In this document: piece after piece, positions 45,753-53,079 of the stretch | Layout of the letters: every line of letters begins with the position of its first letter | Position numbering within the stretch: the stretch's first letter is position 1 | From: Bacteroidota bacterium | GTDB taxonomy: Bacteria > Bacteroidota > Bacteroidia > Chitinophagales > Chitinophagaceae | Direction: 5' to 3' | Assembly: GCA_947456625.1 (NCBI GenBank) | Contig: CANGQJ010000007.1 | Location: forward strand, 1-64,000 | Length of the DNA: 64,000 nt | Notes under the pieces: model-generated | The model's input: the letters and a program-made list of their open reading frames with translations, nothing else | Databases searched by the model: none | Told to the model about the DNA's origin: nothing | Translations under genes and position numbers: made by a program

Positions 45753-46571
45753 ATGGCATACAATTTATTAAAAGGAAAAAGAGGAATTATTACTGGTGCA
45801 TTAGATCAAAATTCTATTGCATGGAAAGTAGCTGAAAAAGCACACGAAGAAGGTGCAACATTTGTCTTAACCAATGCGCCAATTGCAATGCGTATGGGAG
45901 AAATAAATGGCCTTGCGGAAAAAACAAATTCTAAAATTGTTCCTGCCGACGCTACTAGTGTATATGAACTAACTAACTTATTTAACGAGTCTCAACAAAT
46001 ATTAGGAGGTAAAATTGATTTTGTACTTCACTCTATTGGAATGAGTGTAAATATTAGAAAAAAAATTGCTTACCCTGAGTTAAACTATGACTATTATGCA
46101 AAAGGTGTAGACGTTTCTGCTATGTCTTTGCACAAAATGTTAAGTGTTGCTTATAACATGGACGCTTTAAACGAAGAAGCAAGTGTGGTTGCATTAACTT
46201 ATGCAGCAGCTCAACGCACTTACCCATTTTATACCGATATGGCCGATATTAAAGCTTTGCTTGAATCTATAGCACGTAGCTTTGGATATCATTATGGATT
46301 AAAGAAAAGAGTGCGCGTAAATACTGTCTCACAGTCTCCTACAAAAACCACAGCGGGAACTGGCATTAAAGGTTTTGGCGATTTCTTTGATTATGCCAAT
46401 GCCATTGCGCCATTAGGAAACGCAAGTGCTGAGGATTGTGCAAATTATTGCATTACTTTATTCTCCGACTTAACTAAAATGGTTACTATGCAAAACTTAT
46501 TCCATGATGGAGGTTACTCTACAACGGGTGTAAGTGATTTGATTATGCAAAAAGCTGGCATCACAGAATAG
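45753..46571 (+). CDS. fabI: Enoyl-ACP reductase (FabI)
   Basis: Last reduction step of fatty-acid elongation, using NAD(P)H. The 272-residue short-chain dehydrogenase-like protein starts with the FabI form of the cofactor loop (KRGIITGALDQNSIAWKVAEKAHEEGA). The catalytic Tyr-x6-Lys is TYPFYTDMADIK, and VNTVSQSPTKTTAG gives the substrate loop. The C-terminal MQNLFHDGGYSTTGVS is also typical. It is separate from fabD and fabH in this window. Triclosan-type inhibitors act on this enzyme class. Confidence 0.95.
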   Translation: MAYNLLKGKRGIITGALDQNSIAWKVAEKAHEEGATFVLTNAPIAMRMGEINGLAEKTNSKIVPADATSVYELTNLFNESQQILGGKIDFVLHSIGMSVNIRKKIAYPELNYDYYAKGVDVSAMSLHKMLSVAYNMDALNEEASVVALTYAAAQRTYPFYTDMADIKALLESIARSFGYHYGLKKRVRVNTVSQSPTKTTAGTGIKGFGDFFDYANAIAPLGNASAEDCANYCITLFSDLTKMVTMQNLFHDGGYSTTGVSDLIMQKAGITE

Positions 46572-46612
46572 GGAATATACATTCAAGAATTAGGATCTAT
46601 AAAAATAAAAAA

Positions 46613-46885
46613 ATGAGTGATCAAAAAATAAATCCTAAAATAGTAGAATCCATTGGTTACTTAGGTACGCTTTTAAGTTGTGTTACTTTTGTGCCACAGG
46701 TTTATTTATCCTGGAAATCACATAGCGTTGGTGACCTAAGTTTATTAATGGTATTAATAGTAAATTTTAGTTGTGTGGTATGGCTTACCTATGCCTACTT
46801 AATTAAAAGCGGTCCGGTATTAATTGCTAATACTATTGTTTTAATATTAAGCTTAATGTTGCTTTATTTTAAGCTAACCTTCTAA
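46613..46885 (+). CDS. SemiSWEET sugar transporter
   Basis: A 90-residue membrane protein with three hydrophobic helices (about residues 14-32, 41-61, 68-86). It carries the PQ-loop motif FVPQVYLSWKSHSVGDLS of the SWEET/SemiSWEET family, in which two copies dimerise to make a sugar-diffusion channel. The conserved Asn in LIVNFSCVVWLTYAYLIK fits the sugar-binding position. It lies 41 bases after fabI on the same strand and converges with the DUF2795 gene. Substrate is inferred from the family. Confidence 0.88.
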   Translation: MSDQKINPKIVESIGYLGTLLSCVTFVPQVYLSWKSHSVGDLSLLMVLIVNFSCVVWLTYAYLIKSGPVLIANTIVLILSLMLLYFKLTF

Positions 46886-46889
46886 GGAT

Positions 46890-47111
46890 TTAGTATTCGT
46901 CCTCGTTGAACATAAAATCCTCTTGACTTGGATAGTCTGGCCAAATGTCCTCGATGCTTTCATATACTTCTCCTTCGTCCTCTAACTCTTGTAAGTTTTC
47001 TACAACCTCAATAGGTGCACCGCTACGAATTGAATAATCAATTAATTCATCTTTGGAAGCTGGCCAAGGCGCTTCTTCTAAATAACTGGCTAATTCTAAA
47101 GTCCAAAACAT
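46890..47111 (-). CDS. DUF2795 small acidic protein
   Basis: A 73-residue, strongly acidic protein that fits DUF2795: a helical start ELASYLEEAPWPASKDELIDYSIRSGAP followed by EVVENLQELEDEGEVYESIEDIWPDYP. Members are widespread in Bacteroidota; their function is not known to me. It is a single-gene unit converging on the SemiSWEET gene (4 bases between the stops) and divergent from the LolD-like ATPase. Confidence 0.82.
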   Translation of the reverse strand: MFWTLELASYLEEAPWPASKDELIDYSIRSGAPIEVVENLQELEDEGEVYESIEDIWPDYPSQEDFMFNEDEY

Positions 47112-47220
47112 AGAGTAGTATTTTGTGCAAAAGTAGCCGTATAAATGATATAACCAAATGTGTTTTTTCTACAGGATGTAAACAAATCTTTAAATTTCGC
47201 TAAAAATGCCCCGGAATTAC

Positions 47221-47228
47221 TAGGTTTG
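47221..47228 (+). promoter_or_regulatory. Candidate -7 promoter element directly before the LolD-like gene
   Basis: TAGGTTTG matches TAnnTTTG exactly and ends only 4 bases before the ATG at 47233. If used, the mRNA would be leaderless or nearly so. No clear -33 TTG. Confidence 0.4.
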
Positions 47229-47232
47229 TACT

Positions 47233-47901
47233 ATGAATCAAGCCTCAAAACTATTAGTAGCCAAGGACATATGGAAAAATTATGGCCCTGTTCAGGTATT
47301 AAAAGGGGTTTCATTGGAGCTTGACAAAGGGGAAGTAGTTAGTATTGTTGGCGCTTCAGGGGCTGGAAAATCCACCCTTTTGCAAATTGTAAGTACACTA
47401 GAAAAGGCCGATAAAGGGGAGTTATTTTTTGAAGGGAATGCTTTAAATAATTTAGGCAATAAACAATTAGCGCAATACCGAAATAAGTCCATTGGATTTG
47501 TATTTCAATTTCATCATTTACTACCCGAGTTTACTGCACTTGAAAATATTAGTATACCAGGTTGGATTGCAAAAACGCCAAAAAAGAAAGTAACAAATAG
47601 GGCACTTGAATTATTAGATTTTATGGGACTTGCCAATATGGCCAACAAAAAACCAAACAGTATGTCTGGAGGTGAACAACAAAGAGTTGCTGTTGCTAGA
47701 GCACTTTTAAATAGTCCTGCATTAATTTTTGCCGACGAACCCACTGGAAATTTAGACAGTGAAAATGCTGCCTCCCTTCACGATTTATTTATTCGTTTAA
47801 GAAATGAAATGCATCAAAGTTTTTTAATTGTAACGCACAACGAATTGCTTGCAAAAATGAGTAATAGAACTTTACAAATGAAAGACGGCGAATTTATATA
47901 A
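47233..47901 (+). CDS. ABC transporter ATP-binding protein, LolD-like
   Basis: ATPase of the LolD/MacB group, 222 residues, which powers lipoprotein release to the outer membrane or related export. Motifs are Walker A GASGAGKST, Q-loop FVFQFHHLLPEFTALENI, signature MSGGEQQRVAVARAL, Walker [14 protein letters not shown] and H-loop VTHN. No LolC/LolE-type permease is adjacent, so the partner must be encoded elsewhere. No earlier start is available, and the protein begins directly with the ABC fold (KLLVAKDIWKNYG). Confidence 0.88.
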   Translation: MNQASKLLVAKDIWKNYGPVQVLKGVSLELDKGEVVSIVGASGAGKSTLLQIVSTLEKADKGELFFEGNALNNLGNKQLAQYRNKSIGFVFQFHHLLPEFTALENISIPGWIAKTPKKKVTNRALELLDFMGLANMANKKPNSMSGGEQQRVAVARALLNSPALIFADEPTGNLDSENAASLHDLFIRLRNEMHQSFLIVTHNELLAKMSNRTLQMKDGEFI

Positions 47902-47924
47902 ACCCTGTTTTTTAAAAAAGAAAA

Positions 47925-48479
47925 TTATACTCTAGGTTTCCACGGCACATCTTCTATGCCATTTAAATGTCCAATATATCTAGCCAAAACAAATAAATAA
48001 TCACTTAAACGGTTTAGGTATTTTATTACCATTGGCTCAACAAATAAATCTTCCTCTTGTAAATTAACACACCAACGTTCCGCCCTTCTACAAACACAAC
48101 GCGCAATATGCGCAGTGGAAATTGCTTGGTGTCCACCAGGTAAAATAAATGACTTCATAGGCGCTAACTGCGAATTCATTTCGTCAATAAGTTGCTCTAA
48201 ATAAGCAATATCTTGTTCTTTTAAATCTGGAATTTTTAAATGTGGCTCTTTATCGGGGTCGCAAGCTAATGAAGAACCTACCGTAAATAAACGATCTTGA
48301 ACTTCTTTTAAAACTACTTTAATGGGCTCATTGGTTAACAAATCACTCAATAATCCAATGAATGAATTTAGTTCGTCCACAGTTCCATATGACTCAATTC
48401 TGATATGACTTTTAGGCACCCTTGTACCGCCTATTAATGATGTGCTTCCTAAGTCTCCTGCTTTTGTGTAGATCTTCAT
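47925..48479 (-). CDS. PduO-type ATP:cob(I)alamin adenosyltransferase
   Basis: Attaches the adenosyl group of ATP to reduced cobalamin to form coenzyme B12. The 184-residue protein begins KIYTKAGDLGSTSLIGGTRVPKSHIRIESYGTVDELNS, the ATP-binding start of the PduO family. The conserved FILPGGHQAISTAHIARCVCRRAERW helix and the closing YLNRLSDYLFVLARYI complete the fold. It suggests use of a B12-dependent enzyme, such as methylmalonyl-CoA mutase or class II ribonucleotide reductase, encoded elsewhere. It has its own -7 element and follows the MacB-like ATPase gene by 60 bases. Confidence 0.94.
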   Translation of the reverse strand: MKIYTKAGDLGSTSLIGGTRVPKSHIRIESYGTVDELNSFIGLLSDLLTNEPIKVVLKEVQDRLFTVGSSLACDPDKEPHLKIPDLKEQDIAYLEQLIDEMNSQLAPMKSFILPGGHQAISTAHIARCVCRRAERWCVNLQEEDLFVEPMVIKYLNRLSDYLFVLARYIGHLNGIEDVPWKPRV

Positions 48480-48511
48480 ATTGGTTTGTTTTGCTTGCCT
48501 AATGCGTATAA

Positions 48512-48519
48512 CAAAACTA
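48512..48519 (-). promoter_or_regulatory. Candidate -7 promoter element for the cobalamin adenosyltransferase gene
   Basis: On the minus strand TAGTTTTG matches TAnnTTTG exactly, 32 bases before the ATG and inside the 60-base gap after the MacB-like ATPase gene. A TTG lies upstream but at shorter than usual spacing (13 bases). Confidence 0.4.
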
Positions 48520-48539
48520 ACAAAATAAAGTTCAATTTA

Positions 48540-49235
48540 CTATTTATGATTCGTGTTTAAGGTATCGGTTTCAATTAAGCCATCTCTTAAACGAACAACC
48601 CTATGTGCATACTGTGCAATATCCTCCTCGTGTGTTACCAACACTACGGTGTTACCGGCAGCTTGAATTTTACCAAACAATTCCATTACTTCTACTGAAG
48701 TTTTTGAATCCAAGTTTCCTGTTGGTTCATCGGCAAGTAAAATAGAAGGATTATTTACTAGTGCTCTAGCAATAGCAACACGTTGTATTTGGCCTCCACT
48801 TAATTCATTTGATTTATGATGACTACGATCTGCTAATCCTACTTTTTCCAAAGCAACCATGGCTCTGTCAATTCTGTCTTTTTTAGAAATACCAGCATAT
48901 ACTAATGGAAGTGCAACATTTTCGGCAGCTGATAGTCTTGGCAATAAATTAAACTGTTGAAATACGAAACCAATTTCAATATTTCTAATGCCTGCTAATT
49001 CATCATCGGTCATTTTACTAACGTCGTGCCCATTTAAATTATAGGTACCGCTAGTAGGTGAGTCCAAACATCCTAAAATATTCATAAGGGTGCTTTTACC
49101 ACTACCCGATGGTCCCATTAAAGCAACATACTCATTACTTTTAATGTCAAGATCAATTCCCTTTAAAACGGGAATGGCTTGGTTGGCCATAAAATAGCTT
49201 TTCTCTATTGCACGTAATTGTATAACTGAAGACAT
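48540..49235 (-). CDS. ABC transporter ATP-binding protein, MacB/LolD-type
   Basis: ATPase of 231 residues with Walker [11 protein letters not shown]-loop [18 protein letters not shown], signature [15 protein letters not shown], Walker [14 protein letters not shown] and H-loop VTHE. It belongs with MacB-type export ATPases (peptides, lipids or lipoproteins). As with the LolD-like ATPase 0.6 kb away, no permease gene is next to it. It follows gatC by 2 bases, so it is translated from the gatC mRNA even though the two functions are unrelated. Confidence 0.88.
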   Translation of the reverse strand: MSSVIQLRAIEKSYFMANQAIPVLKGIDLDIKSNEYVALMGPSGSGKSTLMNILGCLDSPTSGTYNLNGHDVSKMTDDELAGIRNIEIGFVFQQFNLLPRLSAAENVALPLVYAGISKKDRIDRAMVALEKVGLADRSHHKSNELSGGQIQRVAIARALVNNPSILLADEPTGNLDSKTSVEVMELFGKIQAAGNTVVLVTHEEDIAQYAHRVVRLRDGLIETDTLNTNHK

Positions 49236-49237
49236 AA

Positions 49238-49528
49238 TTATTTATTTATAACTTTTGGAACCTTAAAAAATTCACCATCCGAATCTGGGGCATTTTTTAA
49301 AGCACTCGTCCTTGAAATAGATCCGTTTATTTCGTCGGTTCTTAATACATTAACCGCATCACCCATATGCATTAATGGTTCGGTTCCAGTTGTATCCAAG
49401 GCGTTAAGTTGCTCTACAAAAACAACCAAGTCCTGCATATCTGTAACTAATTTATCCATTTTTTCAGGGGCTACATTTAACCTTGACAAATGGGCTAAAT
49501 GGCTAACTAACTTAGTATCAACTTGCAT
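49238..49528 (-). CDS. gatC: Asp-tRNA(Asn)/Glu-tRNA(Gln) amidotransferase subunit C
   Basis: Small subunit that holds GatA and GatB together in the enzyme that amidates mischarged Glu-tRNA(Gln) or Asp-tRNA(Asn). The 96-residue form begins [24 protein letters not shown]. It continues with the typical [22 protein letters not shown] and a closing FFKVPKVI. I use the ATG at 49528; the longer frame to 49624 would add 32 hydrophobic residues foreign to GatC and would run through a perfect -7 element. gatA and gatB are not in the window. Confidence 0.93.
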   Translation of the reverse strand: MQVDTKLVSHLAHLSRLNVAPEKMDKLVTDMQDLVVFVEQLNALDTTGTEPLMHMGDAVNVLRTDEINGSISRTSALKNAPDSDGEFFKVPKVINK

Positions 49529-49532
49529 AATA

Positions 49533-49540
49533 CAAATGTA
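49533..49540 (-). promoter_or_regulatory. Candidate -7 promoter element directly before gatC
   Basis: On the minus strand TACATTTG matches TAnnTTTG exactly and ends 4 bases before the gatC ATG, the same distance as at the LolD-like gene. It argues for the short GatC start and a nearly leaderless mRNA. No clear -33 element. Confidence 0.45.
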
Positions 49541-49640
49541 GTTTAAACCTGGGAACACTCCACTCCCTTTTGTTAAAAGGTTGTTGGAGGCAATTAATGG
49601 TAAAAACAACAAGATAAACCCCATTTTTTCAAAGTTTTTT

Positions 49641-49671
49641 TTGAAATTAGTTGCATAACTAACTAATTTTA
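49641..49671 (+). promoter_or_regulatory. Candidate promoter with embedded operator for the beta-oxidation gene
   Basis: TTG at 49641-49643 and TAATTTTA at 49664-49671 (one mismatch to TAnnTTTG) are 20 bases apart, the expected spacing. The spacer contains an inverted repeat, TTAGTT-GCAT-AACTAA, at 49647-49662. The position between the two promoter parts suggests a repressor site. The gene starts 16 bases downstream. Confidence 0.5.
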
Positions 49672-49687
49672 CACAAACGCTTTAATT

Positions 49688-52060
49688 ATGCAACGATCTA
49701 TTAAAAATGTAGTGATTTTAGGAAGTGGTGTAATGGGATCAAGGATTGCTTGTCACTTTGCTGGTGTGGGTGTAAAAGTTTTATTATTAGATATGCTTAC
49801 ACCTGGTTCGGAAGGAGCTAATTCAAAAAAAGATCGTAATAAATTAGTGGACGATTCCTTAACTGCAGCAGTTAAATCAAATCCATCTCCACTATACAAT
49901 AGTAATGCAGCAAAACATATTACCACTGGAAATTTTACAGACGATATTTCAAAAATAGCAAGTGCAGATTGGATTATTGAAGTAGTTGTGGAGCGATTGG
50001 ATATCAAAAAAATGATTTATGATGAAGTGGAGAAATATAGGAAACCAGGAACCTTAGTGAGTTCAAATACTTCTGGTATTCCAATTCATTTAATGGCAGA
50101 AGGACGCAGTGAGGATTTTCAACAACACTTTTGTGGAACTCACTTTTTTAACCCGCCAAGATATTTAAGATTACTTGAAATTATTCCAACTCAAAAAACA
50201 CTTCCTGCGGTAATTGATTTTCACATGCATTATGGTGATGTTTTTTTAGGGAAAACAACCGTGCTATGTAAGGACACACCAGCCTTTATAGCCAATCGTG
50301 TTGGAGTTTTTAGCATGATGAGTGTGGTACATATTATGGAAAAACTGGAGCTTTCCATTGACGAAATTGAATCTTTAACAGGTCCAATTATGGGAAGGCC
50401 TAAATCTGCAACATTTAGAACAGCCGACGTAGTGGGTATTGACACTTTAGTGAAAGTTGCCAATGGTGTAGCCGAAAATTGTCCATCCGATGAGGCTATT
50501 TCAACTTTCAAATTACCAAGCTGGCTTGAAAAAATGGTTGCTGAAAAATGGTTAGGAGATAAAACAGGTCAAGGATTTTTTAAGAAAGTAAAAACAGCAA
50601 CCAGTAAAGAAATATTAACTTTAAACTTAAAAACATTTGAATACGAGGCACGCAAAAAACCAAAATTTGCATCTATTGCCGCGGCAAAACCTATTGAAAG
50701 TTTACCAGAACGTATCAAAATATTATATGCAGGCAATGACAAAGGAGCCGAGTTTATTCGTGCTTTTCACCATGCCTTATTCTCTTACATAAGCTTTAGA
50801 ATTCCAGAAATTAGTGATGAACTATATCGTTTGGATGATGCCTTAAAAGCCGGATTTGGCTGGGAAATTGGTGCATTTGAAACCTGGGATACCTTAGGTG
50901 TTGCAACAGTTATTGAGGACATGAAAAAAGGAGGTATTGCCATAGCTCCTTGGGTGGAAAACATGGTGCGCAAAGGGTTAAATTTTTATATGGTTAAAGC
51001 GGGTAAACGTTATTATTATGATGTTACCAGCATGGATTATAAATTAATTCCTGGCACCGAATCCTTTATTATTTTATCTGACCATAAAGAAAAAACAATT
51101 TGGAAAAACGTGGCTTGTAATTTAGTTGACATTGGAGATGGTATTGCCGGATTTAGTTGGAATACAAAAATGAATAGTATTGGGGGTGAAGTTTTGGAAG
51201 GGCTTAATAAATCCATCGCCATTTGCGAAGAAAAATTTAATGGACTAGTAGTTGCAAACGAAGGAAATTTATTTAGTGCAGGCGCTAACGTTGGCATGAT
51301 ATTTATGTTGGCCATTGAACAAGATTATGAGGAATTAGATATGGCCATTAGAACGTTTCAAAATACAATGATGCGTGTACGTTACTCTAGCATCCCTGTA
51401 GGAATTGCTCCACATGGGCTTACACTAGGTGGTGGCTGTGAAATGAATTTACATGCCGACACCATTGCTGCAGCTGCAGAAACATATATTGGATTAGTAG
51501 AACTAGGCATTGGTGTTATTCCTGGTGGCGGGGGAACCAAAGAATTTGTTTTAAGAGCATCCGATGAAATGCATATTGACGAACCTGATACCATTACTTT
51601 AAAAAATAGATTCTTGCAAATTGCTACTGCTAAAGTGGCTACATCGGCACAAGAAGCTATGGACATGGGTATCTTTAGAAAAGGACAGGATCATATTGTA
51701 CTAAATCAGTCCCGCAGAATTGCCATAGCTAAGGAGCAAGTTTTAAATTTATTCAATGCAGGTTATACACAAGCGCAACAAAGAACCGATATTAAAGTAC
51801 TTGGAAAGTCTGCACTGGGTGCATTGTATGCAGGCATCAATGCTATGTGGCGCGGAGGTTATGCTACAGATCATGATAAATTAGTTGCTCAAAAATTAGC
51901 TTATGTAATGTGTGGTGGTGACCTTAGTGAAGCAAGTTTTGTAAACGAACAATACTTACTTGACCTAGAGCGCGAAGCCTTCTTAAGCCTTTGTGGTCAA
52001 AAGAAAACTTTGGAAAGAATACAATCGGTAATGACTTCGGGCAAACCTATTAGAAACTAG
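49688..52060 (+). CDS. Fused 3-hydroxyacyl-CoA dehydrogenase / enoyl-CoA hydratase
   Basis: Two-step beta-oxidation enzyme of 790 residues. The NAD-binding 3-hydroxyacyl-CoA dehydrogenase part comes first: VVILGSGVMGSRIACHFAG at residues 8-26, SSNTSGIP, and the catalytic-His region FCGTHFFNPPRYLRLLEIIP. Its C-terminal helical domain follows to about residue 430. The enoyl-CoA hydratase fold comes last (about residues 490-700), with the oxyanion loop FSAGANVGMI and GLTLGGGCEMNLHAD. VELGIGVIPGGGGTKEF supplies the second glutamate. This order resembles Bacillus FadN, not E. coli FadB. No thiolase or acyl-CoA dehydrogenase gene is adjacent. It is a single-gene unit meeting the epimerase gene tail to tail 2 bases later. 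Confidence 0.92.
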   Translation: MQRSIKNVVILGSGVMGSRIACHFAGVGVKVLLLDMLTPGSEGANSKKDRNKLVDDSLTAAVKSNPSPLYNSNAAKHITTGNFTDDISKIASADWIIEVVVERLDIKKMIYDEVEKYRKPGTLVSSNTSGIPIHLMAEGRSEDFQQHFCGTHFFNPPRYLRLLEIIPTQKTLPAVIDFHMHYGDVFLGKTTVLCKDTPAFIANRVGVFSMMSVVHIMEKLELSIDEIESLTGPIMGRPKSATFRTADVVGIDTLVKVANGVAENCPSDEAISTFKLPSWLEKMVAEKWLGDKTGQGFFKKVKTATSKEILTLNLKTFEYEARKKPKFASIAAAKPIESLPERIKILYAGNDKGAEFIRAFHHALFSYISFRIPEISDELYRLDDALKAGFGWEIGAFETWDTLGVATVIEDMKKGGIAIAPWVENMVRKGLNFYMVKAGKRYYYDVTSMDYKLIPGTESFIILSDHKEKTIWKNVACNLVDIGDGIAGFSWNTKMNSIGGEVLEGLNKSIAICEEKFNGLVVANEGNLFSAGANVGMIFMLAIEQDYEELDMAIRTFQNTMMRVRYSSIPVGIAPHGLTLGGGCEMNLHADTIAAAAETYIGLVELGIGVIPGGGGTKEFVLRASDEMHIDEPDTITLKNRFLQIATAKVATSAQEAMDMGIFRKGQDHIVLNQSRRIAIAKEQVLNLFNAGYTQAQQRTDIKVLGKSALGALYAGINAMWRGGYATDHDKLVAQKLAYVMCGGDLSEASFVNEQYLLDLEREAFLSLCGQKKTLERIQSVMTSGKPIRN

Positions 52061-52062
52061 GC

Positions 52063-52983
52063 CTATTTCAATAAATTATTTAAAGCAGTATCGAGGCTTG
52101 GAAAATCATATTCAAAACCTGTTTCTTGTATTTTTTCTGAGCAAACATGGGCACTTTTTAGTACTTCAATACTCATTTCGCCTAACATTATTTTTAATAC
52201 AAATTCAGGTACCTTAACTGTAATGTAAAACTTATTTAATTTTGAAGCAATTGCATTTACAAGATGCTTATTAGAAACTGGACTTGGCGAAACTGCATTA
52301 TAAACCCCAATTAGTTTATCGTTCTGCATTGCATAGGAAATCATTTTACATAAATCCTGTTGATGCACCCAACTTACAATTTGATTTCCTGAACCAAGAA
52401 TAGTGGCTAACCCAAATTTTGCAGGTTTGATAAACTCAGCTAATGCGCCTCCCCTTTTATTAAATACAATACCTATTCTAAAAGTAACAAGCCTAATGCC
52501 TAAAGAGATAATTGGCTGCACACTTTGTTCCCATTGTAAACAAGTGCTGCCTAAATAAGAATGGTCACTTGGAAATGATTCTTTAAAACCATTTAACAAG
52601 GAGCTTTCATTATCTGGCCCATACCACCCAATGGCCGAAGCAGTAATTACTGTTTTTACTTTATGTTTATTTTCCTTTAATGCTTTTACTAGCAATGCTC
52701 CGGACTGAACTCTACTTTGAAGAATTTCTTCTTTTCGTTTTTTAGTCCACCTTTTAGTAGCAACACTTTCGCCAGCCAAATGCACAATAATATCTGCTTT
52801 TTGAATTGCATCGATATCAATAGTTTGTTTATTAATATCCCAACTAGCATAACTTAAATGCAAACGACTGGACTTTTTAGCATTTCGTGTTAACACAATA
52901 ACCGTATAGCCATTTTCAATTAAATGATTGGTAAGCGCTTGCCCCACCATCCCAGTTCCTCCTGTAATTAATACGGTTTGCAT
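52063..52983 (-). CDS. TIGR01777-type NAD-dependent epimerase/dehydratase
   Basis: Extended short-chain dehydrogenase, 306 residues, of the family with E. coli YfcH. The Rossmann motif TVLITGGTGMVGQALTNHL is at the N-terminus. VHLAGESVATKRWTKKRKEEI is the family-specific Gly-Glu-Ser loop, and TASAIGWYGP gives the catalytic Tyr region. A C-terminal DUF1731-like helix follows (KVPEFVLKIMLGEMSIEVLKSAHVCSEKIQETGFEYDFP). Substrate unknown. I use the ATG at 52983, which begins MQTVLITGG; the frame is open five codons further. It lies after the ftsZ terminator and so is probably transcribed separately. Confidence 0.88.
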   Translation of the reverse strand: MQTVLITGGTGMVGQALTNHLIENGYTVIVLTRNAKKSSRLHLSYASWDINKQTIDIDAIQKADIIVHLAGESVATKRWTKKRKEEILQSRVQSGALLVKALKENKHKVKTVITASAIGWYGPDNESSLLNGFKESFPSDHSYLGSTCLQWEQSVQPIISLGIRLVTFRIGIVFNKRGGALAEFIKPAKFGLATILGSGNQIVSWVHQQDLCKMISYAMQNDKLIGVYNAVSPSPVSNKHLVNAIASKLNKFYITVKVPEFVLKIMLGEMSIEVLKSAHVCSEKIQETGFEYDFPSLDTALNNLLK

Positions 52984-53011
52984 TAAACAAAGATACACTG
53001 TTTACAGTCTA

Positions 53012-53045
53012 AATATAAAAACTCCCGCCTTTTCAGGCGGGAGTT
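53012..53045 (-). terminator. Rho-independent terminator closing the division/cell-wall operon
   Basis: Perfect 10-bp GC-rich inverted repeat AACTCCCGCC/GGCGGGAGTT with a six-base loop, 34 bases after the ftsZ stop. On the minus strand it is followed by TTTATATTT. Confidence 0.9.
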
Positions 53046-53079
53046 ACAACTAAATCAACTGTACCATAAAAAACAACTT

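Noticed and set aside
49529..49624. N-terminal extension of GatC by 32 residues
   Set aside because: It is hydrophobic, absent from GatC, and contains a perfect promoter element directly before the ATG at 49528.
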